Shown: positions 8,398 through 17,739 of the stretch, piece after piece | How the letters are laid out: every line of letters starts with the position of its first letter | Position numbering within the stretch: the first letter of the stretch is position 1 | Assembly (NCBI GenBank): GCA_017306245.1 | Contig: JAFKIY010000001.1 | Location: forward strand, 434,001 to 498,000 | Origin: Micrococcales bacterium | GTDB lineage: Bacteria; Actinomycetota; Actinomycetes; Actinomycetales; Microbacteriaceae | Direction: 5' to 3' | Length of the DNA: 64,000 nt | Made by a program: the position numbers and the translations under genes | Notes under the pieces: generated by a model | Told to the model about the DNA's origin: nothing | Seen by the model: the letters and a program-made list of their open reading frames with translations, nothing else | Databases searched by the model: none

Positions 8398-10506
8398 ATG
8401 ACGAAGCCGGACAAGCTGGAGTTGCAGTCAGCCGACGTGACGCGCAAGAACGTCGAGGCACTGGCCGCGCTGTTCCCGCACATCGTCACTGAGGCGTTGG
8501 ACGACGACGGCCAACTCATTCACCAGGTCGACTTCGAGGCGCTCCGGCAGGAGCTGAGCGACTACGTCATCGAGGGCAAGGAGGTCTACCAGATCGACTG
8601 GCCGGGCAAACTCGCCGCCGAGTTCGCCTCCAATGCACCCATCGCCAAGACCCTGCGGCCCAACCTCGCAGACTCCGTTGACTTCGACACGACGAAGAAC
8701 CTCTTCATCGAAGGCGACAATCTCGAAGCGATGAAGCTCCTCCAGGAGTCGTACCTTGGCAAGGTCCGCTTGATCTACATAGACCCGCCGTACAACACGG
8801 GCGGCGACCTCGTCTACCGGGACGATTTCTCGTCCTCTACGCAGGAGTTCCTCTGGAAGTCGCGCCAGGTGAACCAGGCTGGCGAGAAGCTCGTGTCGAA
8901 TACCGAGGCGAACGGGCGCTTCCACTCCGACTGGCTGAGCATGATCTACCCGCGGCTCAGACTGGCCAAGCGATTCCTCGCCCAAGACGGGGTGATCCTA
9001 GTGAGCATCGACGATGCCGAGCAGGCATCGTTGCGCCGTCTCATGGACGAGGTCTTCGGGGAGCAGAACTTCATCGCGCAGCTCGTGTGGGAGAAGGGAC
9101 GCAAGAACGATGCGAAGTTCTTCTCGAACGGGCACGAGTACGTCATGGTCTACGCGAAGTCAAAGTCGACCCTTCGCGAGCGAAAGACCGCTTGGCGCGA
9201 GGAGAAGCCGGGTGCGCGAGAGATCTGGGATGAGTATATGAGGCTCCGTGAAGTGCATGGCGGGGATGACGTGGCTATCGAGAAAGACCTGTCGGCGTGG
9301 TTCGCCGCACTTCCAAGAACTGACCCGTCTAAGAAGTGGGCGCGATACAAGCGAATCGACGCTAACGGCCCGTGGCGAGACCGCGACATCTCGTGGCCAG
9401 GAGGCAACGGCCCGACGTATACCGTGATCAACCCCGCCACGGGAAAGCCAGTCAAGATCCCCGAAGCAGGGTGGCGCTACAGCGATCCCGAGGAGATGAA
9501 GCGCCAGATCAAGCTTGGGCTGGTCGTCTTCCGAGAAGACGACCCGGCAGCGACTCCATTCCGTAAGGCGCATCTTCGCCCCGTCGAAGGTGAGGGCTCC
9601 GACGTCAGCGACGATGAGGCGGAAGAGACCGAGGGTGAAGCAGAACTCGCCACACAGGTTCGCGGCACCTACTTCTACAAGCAGTCGCAGGTGTCCGTGA
9701 AGCACCTCCGGGAGCTTATGGGGGCGAAGGTCTTCAACAACCCCAAGGACCACGAGGTCTTGTCCCGGCTGTTCGAGTACGTCCTCGGGGGCAAGGGTGG
9801 CATCGTCATGGACTTCTTCGCCGGGTCGGGCACGACCGCCGAAGCCGTCTTCGACCTCAGCGCCCGCGCGGGCCTCAACTGCCCGGTGATCCTGGTGCAG
9901 CTCCCCGAGCTGCTGGAGGACAACCTCAAGTCGGCGACGGGCTCGGCGAAGACGACCATCCAGAACGCGATCAAGATCCTCCAGAAGCTCGACAAGCCCC
10001 TGACCATCGCCGAGCTGACCAAGATCCGCATCCAGAAAGCCGGTGAGCAGATTCTGGCGAACCGCACGCCGTCGGACTGGAATGGCGACGTCGGCTTCCG
10101 AGCGTTCACCGTCGACACGAGCAACTTCACGGAGATCACGACAACCCCGGATGCCGCCGACCAGGAGGCGCTGCTCGACCTCGTTGAGAGCGTCAAGGGC
10201 GACCGCGGCGGCCTGGACGTGCTGATCGAAGTGCTCATCGCCTGGGGGCTCGACCTCTCGGCGCCGATCAACGTCGAGACCATCGAGGGGCATCAGGTCT
10301 ACTCCGTTGAAGACGGGGCACTGCTCGCCTGTTTCGACGACCATCTCGACGAGGCATTGATCCATGCGCTCGCGCTGCGCGCTGCTGCCGACACCACGCA
10401 GAAGGTCGTCTTCAAGGACACCGGCTTCGCCTCGGATGACGCCGCGATCAACGCATACCAGGTCTTCGAGCAGCTCGCGCCCGAAACTGCGGTGAAGGTG
10501 ATCTGA
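8398..10506 (+). CDS. mod: Type III DNA methyltransferase (Mod)
   Basis: A 702-residue beta-class adenine-N6 DNA methyltransferase. The catalytic motif DPPYNTG lies near residue 129, and the SAM-binding motif DFFAGSGTT near 472. The order catalytic motif, target recognition region, then SAM motif is characteristic of the beta class. The region between (about 200-430) would recognise the target sequence and cannot be predicted here. The ATG is preceded by GAGAGGGAG. It is followed after four bases by Res, so together they should form the type III modification-restriction complex that needs two head-to-head sites for cutting. Confidence 0.92.
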   Translation: MTKPDKLELQSADVTRKNVEALAALFPHIVTEALDDDGQLIHQVDFEALRQELSDYVIEGKEVYQIDWPGKLAAEFASNAPIAKTLRPNLADSVDFDTTKNLFIEGDNLEAMKLLQESYLGKVRLIYIDPPYNTGGDLVYRDDFSSSTQEFLWKSRQVNQAGEKLVSNTEANGRFHSDWLSMIYPRLRLAKRFLAQDGVILVSIDDAEQASLRRLMDEVFGEQNFIAQLVWEKGRKNDAKFFSNGHEYVMVYAKSKSTLRERKTAWREEKPGAREIWDEYMRLREVHGGDDVAIEKDLSAWFAALPRTDPSKKWARYKRIDANGPWRDRDISWPGGNGPTYTVINPATGKPVKIPEAGWRYSDPEEMKRQIKLGLVVFREDDPAATPFRKAHLRPVEGEGSDVSDDEAEETEGEAELATQVRGTYFYKQSQVSVKHLRELMGAKVFNNPKDHEVLSRLFEYVLGGKGGIVMDFFAGSGTTAEAVFDLSARAGLNCPVILVQLPELLEDNLKSATGSAKTTIQNAIKILQKLDKPLTIAELTKIRIQKAGEQILANRTPSDWNGDVGFRAFTVDTSNFTEITTTPDAADQEALLDLVESVKGDRGGLDVLIEVLIAWGLDLSAPINVETIEGHQVYSVEDGALLACFDDHLDEALIHALALRAAADTTQKVVFKDTGFASDDAAINAYQVFEQLAPETAVKVI

Positions 10507-10510
10507 CCCG

Positions 10511-13500
10511 GTGAAGCTGCAATTCAAGGTCCAGGAGTACCAGACGGCCGCCGTCGACGCGGTTGTGGAGTGCTTCCGCGCTGTGCATCGGCAGCCGTTC
10601 GCCGACAACGTCACCTACAAGATCGACCCCGGCCGCACGACAGGCCGACGCGGCCAGCCCGAGCTGGATCACGGCGTCGATGACGCCGCGGCGCAGACGG
10701 GCTACGGCAACAGCGCCCTGCTGCTAAACCCAGCCCAACTCCTCGATAACATCCAAGCCGTCCAGCGGCGCACCAGCGGGCTCCCGCTGTCGGGAGAACT
10801 GATTGCCAGCCCGGCGGCAGGGCTGAACCTGGACGTCGAGATGGAGACCGGCACCGGCAAGACCTACGTCTACATCAAGACGATCATGGAGCTTCACCGG
10901 CAGTTCGGCTGGTCGAAGTTCGTGGTCGTCGTTCCCAGCGTCGCGATCCGCGAAGGCGTGAAGAAGTCCTTCGAGATCACCGCCGACCACTTCCTCTCCG
11001 AGTACAGGACTCAGGCCAGGGCCTTCGTCTATGACTCCGAGCATCTCGAAGACGTTGAGACCTTCTCGTCGGACACCGGCATCCAGGTCATGATCATCAA
11101 TGCGCAGAACTTCAACCGCGACGCCAAGAAGGCCGACCAGGATGCCGCCGAGACTGGCAAGTCCTCGGGCCTGAAGATGTTCAAGACACTCGACGGCTTC
11201 AAGTCCCGTCGCCCCATCGACGTGATCGCCGCGAACCGCCCGATCCTTATCATCGACGAGCCGCAGCGCCTCGGCGGCAACCCGTCGAAGCCCAGCGAAA
11301 CCCTGAAGGCCCTCGGGCGATTCAACGCCCTCTTCGCTCTGCGCTACTCGGCGACCCACGCCATCGAGCACAACAAGGTCCACAGACTGGACGCCCTCGA
11401 TGCCTACAACAAGAAGCTCGTCAAGAAGATCGCCGCGCGCGGCATCAGCGTCAAAGGGCTCGCAGGGAGCAGCGCGTACCTCTACGTCGACGGGCTCGAA
11501 CTCGGCAAAGGTGCCGACTTCCCGAAGGCACGCGTCGAAATCCAGCACCAGCCGAAGAACGGGAGCATCACGCTCAAGACCGTCAAGGTCAAGCAGGGCG
11601 ACCGGCTCCACGACATCTCCGGCGGCATCGAAGCCTACAAGGGGCTCGTCATCGATGACATCGACGCGATCGCGAACACCGTCACACTCCTGGACGGGCA
11701 AGTGCTCCAGGGCGGGCAGGTCACGAACGATGTGACCGACGAGCAGAAGCGACGGCTCCAGATCCGGGAGGTCATCCGCGCGCACCTCGACAAGGAGCGG
11801 CAGCTCTTCGGACACGGCATCAAGGTGCTCTCGCTCTTCTTCATCGACGAGGTGCTGAAGTACCGCGACTACGACCAGCCCGACCGACTCGGCGAGTACG
11901 CCCGCGTCTTCGAGCAGGAGTACGAGGCGCTCAAGATCGAGCGGCTCAGCGAACTCGACTTCGACGAATCTGGCGAGGAGTATCGGACGTTCCTGGAGCG
12001 CGACGCGGTTCGCGACATCCACAACGGCTACTTCTCCGTCGACAAGAAGACCGGGCGCTGGGTCGACAGCGATGCCTCTGATGCGTCCGACGAAAAGGGG
12101 AAGGGCCTGTCCAAGGATGCCGAGGCATACGATGCCATCCTGCGTGACAAGGAGAAGCTTCTCGACCGCGACTACGCGCTCCGGTTCATCTTCAGCCACT
12201 CCGCGCTGCGGGAGGGCTGGGACAACCCGAACGTGTTCACGCTCGGATTCCTCAAGAAGGCGACCGCCGGGGATTCGCGTCGCCAGGAGGTCGGGCGCGG
12301 CCTTCGCCTCGCCGTCGACCACAACGGCGACCGGGCAGACAATCCCGTAACCGTCCACGACATCAACGTTCTCACCGTCGTCACCGAGGAGTCCTACGTC
12401 GACTTCGTCGCGGGGTTCCAGAAGGAAACGCTGGGCCTGCTCAGCGCGCGGCCACGGAAGGCTACGCCCGAGTTCTTCGTCGGGGCAGTCCTGCGCGACG
12501 TGATCGCTGGAGCCGAGCACAAGGTCACGCTCGACGAGGCGAAGCAGCTCCAGCACTGGCTCATCAAGCACGACTTCATCGACTACGACCAGCACCTCAC
12601 CGACAAGTGGCTCGGACGCGGCGACCTCCCCGAGATTCCGGCCATGCCACCGGCGCTCCAGCCGTACTTCTACCAGGTCGCCGAGCTGATCGACTCGCTC
12701 CACATCCAGGCGCCGAAGGTCGACGACGGCCGCAAGGCGAAGATCGTGCCGATGAACAAGGCGAACTTCAACAAGAAGGATTTCCAGGAGCTCTGGGCGC
12801 GCATCAACCACCGCGTCGTGTACCAGGTGGAGTTCGACTCGCAGGAACTCATCGACAACTGCACGCGCATCCTCGACACCTCTCTCGAAGTAGCAAGGCT
12901 CCAGTACGTCGTGACCGAAGGCGTCCAACGTGACGTCATCGAGGCGGAGCACCTCGAGTCTGGGGAGAGCTTCAAGGTGACCCGAACCAAGTCGTCGGAG
13001 TCGACACTGAGCGCAAGCTCCACGGTTCCCTACGACCTGATCGGCGAGATCGCTGAGAAGACCAAGCTCACCCGCCGCACCGTTGCGACGATCCTTCGCG
13101 GCGTCAGGCCCGACACGTTTACGAAGTTCAAGCAGAATCCGGAGCAGTTCATCACGGAGGCTGCCCGACTCATCCGCGAGCAAGCCGCCGCAACGATGGT
13201 CGAGCACATCGAGTACGACATCCTCGAAGACCGCTACGACACCTCGATCTTCACCGAGAATCAGACCGCACAGGATCTCTCGAAGGCCGTGCATACTCCG
13301 AACAAGAACGTCTACGAGTACGTCCTCGACGACTCGCAGGTCGAGCGTGAGTTCGGTGCGGCACTCGATATCAGCGAAGAGGTATCCGTCTTCACGAAGC
13401 TCCCGCGCGGCTTCAAGATTCCGACTCCGCTCGATGATTACAACCCTGATTGGGCAATCGCCTTCCAGGAAGGGGCAGTCAAGCACGTCTACTTCGTCGC

Positions 13501-13669
13501 CGAAACGAAGTTCTCCCTTTCATCGCTCGAACTGCGCGGCGCTGAGAAGGCGAAGATCGACTGCGCCAACAAGCTCTTCGAGAAGCTCGACCAGGTAGCC
13601 GGTACGCCGGGCGTCAGGTACCACGGCGTGACGAGTTACGACCATCTGCTGCAACTCGTTGGAGCGTGA
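10511..13669 (+). CDS. res: Type III restriction endonuclease subunit (Res)
   Basis: A 1052-residue superfamily 2 translocase fused to a nuclease. Motifs seen in order are ETGTGKTY (Walker A, near 113), IIDEPQR (DExx, near 246), HSALREGWDNPNV (motif V), RRQEVGRGLRLA (motif VI, near 593) and, at the C-terminus, DYNPDWAIAF followed by YFVAETK (PD-(D/E)XK nuclease core, Asp near 979 and Glu-Thr-Lys near 998). This is the normal layout of type III Res subunits. The start is GTG at 10511. No frameshift or missing key residue is seen, so Mod and Res both look functional even though the upstream helicase is broken. Confidence 0.92.
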   Translation: MKLQFKVQEYQTAAVDAVVECFRAVHRQPFADNVTYKIDPGRTTGRRGQPELDHGVDDAAAQTGYGNSALLLNPAQLLDNIQAVQRRTSGLPLSGELIASPAAGLNLDVEMETGTGKTYVYIKTIMELHRQFGWSKFVVVVPSVAIREGVKKSFEITADHFLSEYRTQARAFVYDSEHLEDVETFSSDTGIQVMIINAQNFNRDAKKADQDAAETGKSSGLKMFKTLDGFKSRRPIDVIAANRPILIIDEPQRLGGNPSKPSETLKALGRFNALFALRYSATHAIEHNKVHRLDALDAYNKKLVKKIAARGISVKGLAGSSAYLYVDGLELGKGADFPKARVEIQHQPKNGSITLKTVKVKQGDRLHDISGGIEAYKGLVIDDIDAIANTVTLLDGQVLQGGQVTNDVTDEQKRRLQIREVIRAHLDKERQLFGHGIKVLSLFFIDEVLKYRDYDQPDRLGEYARVFEQEYEALKIERLSELDFDESGEEYRTFLERDAVRDIHNGYFSVDKKTGRWVDSDASDASDEKGKGLSKDAEAYDAILRDKEKLLDRDYALRFIFSHSALREGWDNPNVFTLGFLKKATAGDSRRQEVGRGLRLAVDHNGDRADNPVTVHDINVLTVVTEESYVDFVAGFQKETLGLLSARPRKATPEFFVGAVLRDVIAGAEHKVTLDEAKQLQHWLIKHDFIDYDQHLTDKWLGRGDLPEIPAMPPALQPYFYQVAELIDSLHIQAPKVDDGRKAKIVPMNKANFNKKDFQELWARINHRVVYQVEFDSQELIDNCTRILDTSLEVARLQYVVTEGVQRDVIEAEHLESGESFKVTRTKSSESTLSASSTVPYDLIGEIAEKTKLTRRTVATILRGVRPDTFTKFKQNPEQFITEAARLIREQAAATMVEHIEYDILEDRYDTSIFTENQTAQDLSKAVHTPNKNVYEYVLDDSQVEREFGAALDISEEVSVFTKLPRGFKIPTPLDDYNPDWAIAFQEGAVKHVYFVAETKFSLSSLELRGAEKAKIDCANKLFEKLDQVAGTPGVRYHGVTSYDHLLQLVGA

Positions 13670-15078
13670 GCCGGATGGTCATCGAGCTGTACTTCTCCCA
13701 GCACTTCGGGGTATCGCCTAAGGTGCTGGAGGACTACGGCGCGTTCGATGTCAGCCTCGCCTCCGACCTACCACTCTTCGTCGACCCCTTCCTGCTCTTC
13801 AACAGCAAGAAGCAGGAGTACCGCGATCTCCACGACGGAATGATCCGCTACCTCGTATTCCTCCGCGACCGGGCCATCCCCGATCTCGATCCGGGGCTCA
13901 TCAAGGCCTGGTACATGTTCCAGGAGGTGAAGCAGAACTGGCTCGGATTCACCGTCCTCGGCAACTCGGGGAGTGGACTCGGCAAGGACTTCGCCCGCGC
14001 ACTGCACAGCTCTCTCGGCTCGATCCTGAAAGGGTTCGGGTCGGAGTCGATCACCAAGGGTGCCCACCTGGAGAAGCTCGCGCTCATCAAAGAAGGCGTC
14101 GGGCGCGACAACATCAGCGACTTCACCACGAACCTCATCAAGGGTTACCTGCTGGAGTACACGCAGGCGTTCGCTCAGGCGCATCTGTCGGCCGACCGGC
14201 GCGGCACATTCTCGGTCGCCCGCGCGGTCTTCAACTACGAGACCGAGATCTGGGAATCGCGCCAATACGAACTGCCCGCGCTCCGCGGGGACTACGTTCT
14301 GCTCACCCCGGCCGACATGCTCACCAAGGACGACACCTGGATCAGTCGTTCCGACCTGGTGCGCGAATTCAGCAGCATCCCCGACGCCATCGAAGATGAC
14401 CAGCTTCGCGCGCAGGTCAACAACTACCTCTTCAAGAAGCTGAGCGACAAGCCCACCAAGAAGGAGTACTCGGACCTGGCGGCTGCGGCGATCCTCCAGT
14501 TTCCCGAGGTCATCGACTACTACATCCGCCAGAAGGAGGAAACCGGGGAGCAGGCAGTCGGCCTCAGCGCAAGACGGCGGCAGGAGGTCTTCGAGATCCT
14601 CGTGCAGATGGTGCAGAAAGTCGTCGAAGACATCCGCACCAACACCTCGCTGTACCTGACGCCGGTCACCAGCTACGACGAGGCGCTGACCCGCGCCAAC
14701 GGATTCAAGAAGTACGTCGAGAACCAGGACGGCCACCGGCTCCTCAACAAGCCCGGCCAGGAACGCCCCCTCGCCACGGAGAAGGAGGTCCAGCTCTTCT
14801 TCGGCCTCATTTTCTTCGGCAGCGAGTTCGACGTGAACCGCGAGGTCAACAACGGGCGCGGTCCCGTGGACTTCAAAGTGAGCAAAGGAGCCGTCGACAA
14901 GTCGCTGATCGAGATCAAGCCCCGACGAAGAACCGAAGTGAATCCTCGACAGCGTAGAGACTCTTGGGGAAAGGGAACTGACGTCCAGGAAGGAAACGAG
15001 ATAGTAGGGCTGTCCCGTGTGCGCTGGCGTCGTGGGACGGCATTAGCCACATGGTTTTCGCTTTTCTTGTCGCGATAG
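13666..15078 (+). CDS. PD-(D/E)XK-type protein, 3' end cut
   Basis: The first roughly 417 codons are a coherent protein of unknown name with a helical N-terminal part and a nuclease-like core near the end (RGPVDFKVSKGAVDKSLIEIK; Asp near 401, Glu-Ile-Lys near 415-417). From about 14920 the reading frame continues into sequence that is antisense to a convergent methyltransferase gene and looks like random Arg-rich translation. The natural C-terminus is therefore lost. The start is GTG at 13666 in the Res stop (GTGA overlap), with ATG 13675 as an alternative. It was probably the last gene of the restriction-modification operon. Activity of the truncated form is doubtful. Confidence 0.7.
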   Translation: MSRMVIELYFSQHFGVSPKVLEDYGAFDVSLASDLPLFVDPFLLFNSKKQEYRDLHDGMIRYLVFLRDRAIPDLDPGLIKAWYMFQEVKQNWLGFTVLGNSGSGLGKDFARALHSSLGSILKGFGSESITKGAHLEKLALIKEGVGRDNISDFTTNLIKGYLLEYTQAFAQAHLSADRRGTFSVARAVFNYETEIWESRQYELPALRGDYVLLTPADMLTKDDTWISRSDLVREFSSIPDAIEDDQLRAQVNNYLFKKLSDKPTKKEYSDLAAAAILQFPEVIDYYIRQKEETGEQAVGLSARRRQEVFEILVQMVQKVVEDIRTNTSLYLTPVTSYDEALTRANGFKKYVENQDGHRLLNKPGQERPLATEKEVQLFFGLIFFGSEFDVNREVNNGRGPVDFKVSKGAVDKSLIEIKPRRRTEVNPRQRRDSWGKGTDVQEGNEIVGLSRVRWRRGTALATWFSLFLSR

Positions 15079-16360
15079 ACGTCGGCAGAACGTTCAGCTT
15101 CCCTTCCGCGTCACGACCATCCACTTTGAAGGCGCCGGAGCGAACCGCGTTGAGGTCGCCGCCTTTGAGGTAGACGATAGAAGCCGCGCCCACCTGGAAA
15201 TCTGCGCTGCGAAGGGCCGCGGTCCCTTCAGCGAGCTGCTCGCGCAACCGCTCGGGAGAAATCTGCCACCGGCCTTCGGCGCCACGTGGATCAAGGGGCC
15301 ATGCGGCCCAGGCTCCACTAGGCGGGGACACAGCCTGTCGGTCGGTCGAGAGCGGAATTGGCTCACCGACGGAGTGGACGCTTCCATCCACGATGTTGAC
15401 GAAGATCGGGTAGAAGCCATTGGGCCGATGCTCACGCTTCCAGTCCGTGCTCCCTCTTCGACGAAGGCCCTGCCAGGTGACCTTCGCTAGCTGCGCGCCA
15501 CCCTCGGCATCCCGCAACATGTCGGTCGTGCTAGTCGCGGGGTGAGCGTCACCCAGCATCACAAAATAGACGAACTCCTCCACACGAGAGAACTCATCGC
15601 CCCGCTGGGACCCCGACGGCTTTATTGAAGAAGTCACCATCTGTATGTTCGCCTCGGGGAAGGTCTGCTCCAGCAACAGCCCCAGCCGCAGATACTCTTT
15701 CTCATCGATCGTCACAATGAGAACTGAGTCCTCCGGGTTCAAGAGCCGCTTCGCAATCTTGAGCCGGCGTTCCATGAATGCCAGCCACTTCGAATGTCTG
15801 TAAAGATCGTCGCCCTCGACGTAATCGTTGTTGTACTTCCAATCACGAGCACCCGTGTTGTAGGGAGGATCGATGTAGATCGCGTCCACGACCCCTGCGT
15901 GCGTGAAAGTCAGTTGCTCGAGAACATGGAAGTTCTCACCGTTGATCACGGTGTGAAAGGGCTTATCTCCCCCTCGACGCACATCTCCATCTGGCCGCAA
16001 GCCCGGATAGATTCGGTCCCTGAACTCCGCGACCAGCAACAGATCGTCGACCGCGACTGTGTCGGTTTCGGTGTCATCACCGTTCGGCGTCACGATGACC
16101 GCTTCGCCAGCGGTAAGAGACTCGACTCGCCAGAGTCGTCGGTCGCCACGAGCAGTATCACCGCGCGGAGGTAGAACGCGGACCTTGCTCCCCTTACGAA
16201 TCTTGTGGCCGGCAAGCTCCACTGCCTCGGGAGCATGGCGTTCAAAATTCAGGCCAAATCGGAGCCTCTTCTGCAGCGGCTGAATCTCTTCCTCTAGATC
16301 CTTGGCGAGTTGCGGATCGAGCTGACTTGCAGCACGCAACAGGTCCGATAGCCGCGACAT
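14915..16360 (-). CDS. Second beta-class DNA methyltransferase, 3' end cut
   Basis: A 481-residue minus-strand frame. The N-terminus is a helical and beta region, and DPPYNTG lies near residue 165 inside YIDPPYNTGARDWKYNNDYVE. The expected SAM-binding motif (FFAGSGTT type) is missing. The frame stops at ESLRFFV-like sequence (KSLYAVEDSLRFF), which in relatives comes just before that motif. The gene is cut at the same point as the convergent PD-(D/E)XK gene, so a deletion or rearrangement joined them. Without the SAM motif it should be inactive. The start ATG is preceded by AAAGGTTGAG. A partner restriction gene is absent and presumably was lost in the same event. Confidence 0.8.
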   Translation of the reverse strand: MSRLSDLLRAASQLDPQLAKDLEEEIQPLQKRLRFGLNFERHAPEAVELAGHKIRKGSKVRVLPPRGDTARGDRRLWRVESLTAGEAVIVTPNGDDTETDTVAVDDLLLVAEFRDRIYPGLRPDGDVRRGGDKPFHTVINGENFHVLEQLTFTHAGVVDAIYIDPPYNTGARDWKYNNDYVEGDDLYRHSKWLAFMERRLKIAKRLLNPEDSVLIVTIDEKEYLRLGLLLEQTFPEANIQMVTSSIKPSGSQRGDEFSRVEEFVYFVMLGDAHPATSTTDMLRDAEGGAQLAKVTWQGLRRRGSTDWKREHRPNGFYPIFVNIVDGSVHSVGEPIPLSTDRQAVSPPSGAWAAWPLDPRGAEGRWQISPERLREQLAEGTAALRSADFQVGAASIVYLKGGDLNAVRSGAFKVDGRDAEGKLNVLPTSIATRKAKTMWLMPSHDASAHGTALLSRFLPGRQFPFPKSLYAVEDSLRFFVGA

Positions 16361-16509
16361 CTCAACCTTTCGTGATCAATGAGAAGAGCCCACGACCGCT
16401 CTTGCGCGCGGCGCGGACTCGTCCTCAGCCTAGTGGCCGCGCTGCTCGGTCACCCCGGCAGAGAAGGGCTACCCTGGGCAGCTTTGCGGGGTCATCAAAC
16501 GGTCTGGGA

Positions 16510-17070
16510 TCACCTCGAGTTCAATGCTCTCCGCACACTGGTCGCGCCAACTCCGAGCACTCGACCGATGCTCTCCCAGCTCTGCTTTTCGGCGCGCATG
16601 CGCTCCGCCGTCGCGATCCGCTCAGGGGTCATCACGCTTGGGCGGCCGCCGACGCGACCCTGACTGCGTGCGTAGTCGAGGCCGCGCTGCGTGTTGTCTC
16701 GAATGGTGTCCACGCGCAGCTGCGCGAACACGGCCACGATGCCATAGAGGGCTCGGCCCATCGGGGTTGTGGTGTCGATCATCGGCTCGGTCAGGCTCAC
16801 GATGTTCACCTGTCGTGCGTCGAGGTCCTGCAGCGTTTCGATCAGGATGCGCTCACTGCCGGCCAGCCGGTCGAGGCGGCGGACTTTGAGCGTGTCCCCC
16901 GGTCGGAGGTAATCGAGGCAGGCAAGCCACTGCGGGCGATCGGTAACGCGGCTCGATTCACCGTGGTCGACGAACACTCGTTCGCAGCCGGCGGCGAGCA
17001 GCTCGGCCTCCTGCGCTTCGGGGTTCTGCTCCCGCTTCGAGACGCGGGCGTATCCGACTTCGTGTGCCAT
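16510..17070 (-). CDS. Serine resolvase/invertase
   Basis: A 186-residue small serine recombinase. The catalytic Ser is residue 11 (GYARVSKREQN), with the conserved Arg-rich active-site segment KVRRLDRLAGS near 70-80, the E helix GIVAVFAQLRVDTIRDN, and a C-terminal HTH (GVGATSVRRALNSR). The ATG at 17070 gives the normal length; an in-frame GTG at 17154 would add 28 unlikely residues. Such enzymes resolve cointegrates of Tn3-type transposons at a res site next to their own gene. The upstream 17071-17200 region looks like such a site. No tnpA transposase is in the window, so the gene is either an orphan or serves the res-like sites further right. Confidence 0.88.
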   Translation of the reverse strand: MAHEVGYARVSKREQNPEAQEAELLAAGCERVFVDHGESSRVTDRPQWLACLDYLRPGDTLKVRRLDRLAGSERILIETLQDLDARQVNIVSLTEPMIDTTTPMGRALYGIVAVFAQLRVDTIRDNTQRGLDYARSQGRVGGRPSVMTPERIATAERMRAEKQSWESIGRVLGVGATSVRRALNSR

Positions 17071-17200
17071 GCCGAAAACGGTACTGCCTATGTTCCGGCG
17101 CGTTTCGGTTTCGGCAGGGGGTTTCGGCGGATCATCTGACGGCGTGTCGCTCACCTAGCCGTCAACGTCGACGACCCTGCCGCAAACGATCGTTTTCGGT
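17071..17200. other. Res-like recombination site A
   Basis: Upstream of the resolvase gene lies the palindrome AAACGATCGTTT at 17184-17195, inside an imperfect inverted repeat with CCGMAAACGA arms. Closer to the gene are further GTTTCGG/CCGAAAACG motifs at about 17073-17130. This spacing matches a three-subsite res: a crossover site away from the gene and accessory sites over the promoter. The same 12-base palindrome recurs only near 24445 and 31276. The assignment is from arrangement; cleavage has not been shown. Confidence 0.55.
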
Positions 17201-17223
17201 GGGCTAAGGCGAGCAGGTTTGAA

Positions 17224-17260
17224 CAGTCGGGGCGGGCATCTGGCGACCCCGCCCCGACTG
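17224..17260 (-). terminator. Strong hairpin ending the sulfur operon
   Basis: Perfect 13-base arms at 17224-17236 and 17248-17260 with an 11-base loop, very GC-rich. On the minus strand it lies about 80 bases after the rhodanese stop, followed by a short TTC. It is a likely terminator for the leftward operon. Confidence 0.6.
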
Positions 17261-17310
17261 TGCATCGCGAGGCAGTGCTCGAGCGATGCGGTGGCGTGCT
17301 GTGCACGCAG

Positions 17311-17338
17311 GTACGTGCTCGTGGGGGCGAGCACGTAC
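17311..17338 (-). terminator. Hairpin directly after the rhodanese gene
   Basis: Perfect 11-base arms GTACGTGCTCG (17311-17321) and its complement (17328-17338) with a six-base loop, starting three bases beyond the stop codon at 17342. With the hairpin at 17224 it forms a tandem terminator-like pair. Confidence 0.6.
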
Positions 17339-17341
17339 GTC

Positions 17342-17707
17342 TCAGGGCTGCACGACGGGGAGGCCTGTCGTGGCGGCGGCGTCTTCCAGGGAGCCGAGGT
17401 TGAGGAGGTCGGTGAAGCCGGCCTGCTTCATCAGGTCGATGGCGACTCCTGCCCGGTTACCTGAACGGCAGTAGACGAGGTAGGTGGCTTCGGGGTCAAG
17501 GTCCGGCAGCGCAGCTTGGAGGTCGCCGCCCGTGACGTCGAGCAGGAGGGCGCCGTCGAGGTGGCCGGTGGCGCGCTCGGCGGGGGTGCGCACGTCGATG
17601 ATGACCGCGTCGGGGCCGAGGTCAGCCTGTGGTGTGGGTGTGCTGGCGCAGGAGGTGAGCGTGAGTGCGGTGATGACGGCGAGGGTGGTGAGGGTTAGGC
17701 GGCCCAT
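17342..17707 (-). CDS. Rhodanese-like lipoprotein
   Basis: A 121-residue protein with an N-terminal lipoprotein signal (hydrophobic residues 3-19, lipobox LTSC, Cys20) and a single rhodanese domain ending in the active-site loop YCRSGNR with Cys80. It would be anchored outside the membrane and accept or transfer sulfane sulfur there. It is the last gene of the leftward persulfide operon, 33 bases after DUF4395. If transcription comes from the promoter near 22850, the IS30 copy at 18093-19730 may reduce its expression. Confidence 0.88.
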   Translation of the reverse strand: MGRLTLTTLAVITALTLTSCASTPTPQADLGPDAVIIDVRTPAERATGHLDGALLLDVTGGDLQAALPDLDPEATYLVYCRSGNRAGVAIDLMKQAGFTDLLNLGSLEDAAATTGLPVVQP

Positions 17708-17739
17708 GTGCGTCCTTTCGTTGTGAGGGAGCGAGAGTG

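Noticed and set aside
10724..13486. 920-codon frame antisense to the Res gene, and other very long antisense frames such as 49791-52448 and 55065-56957
   Set aside because: They mirror real genes of high GC content and give Val/Glu/Arg/Asp-rich translations without domains.
16510..17154. Resolvase start at the GTG 17154
   Set aside because: It adds 28 Pro/Thr-rich residues before the normal GYARVS start and overlaps the res-like region.
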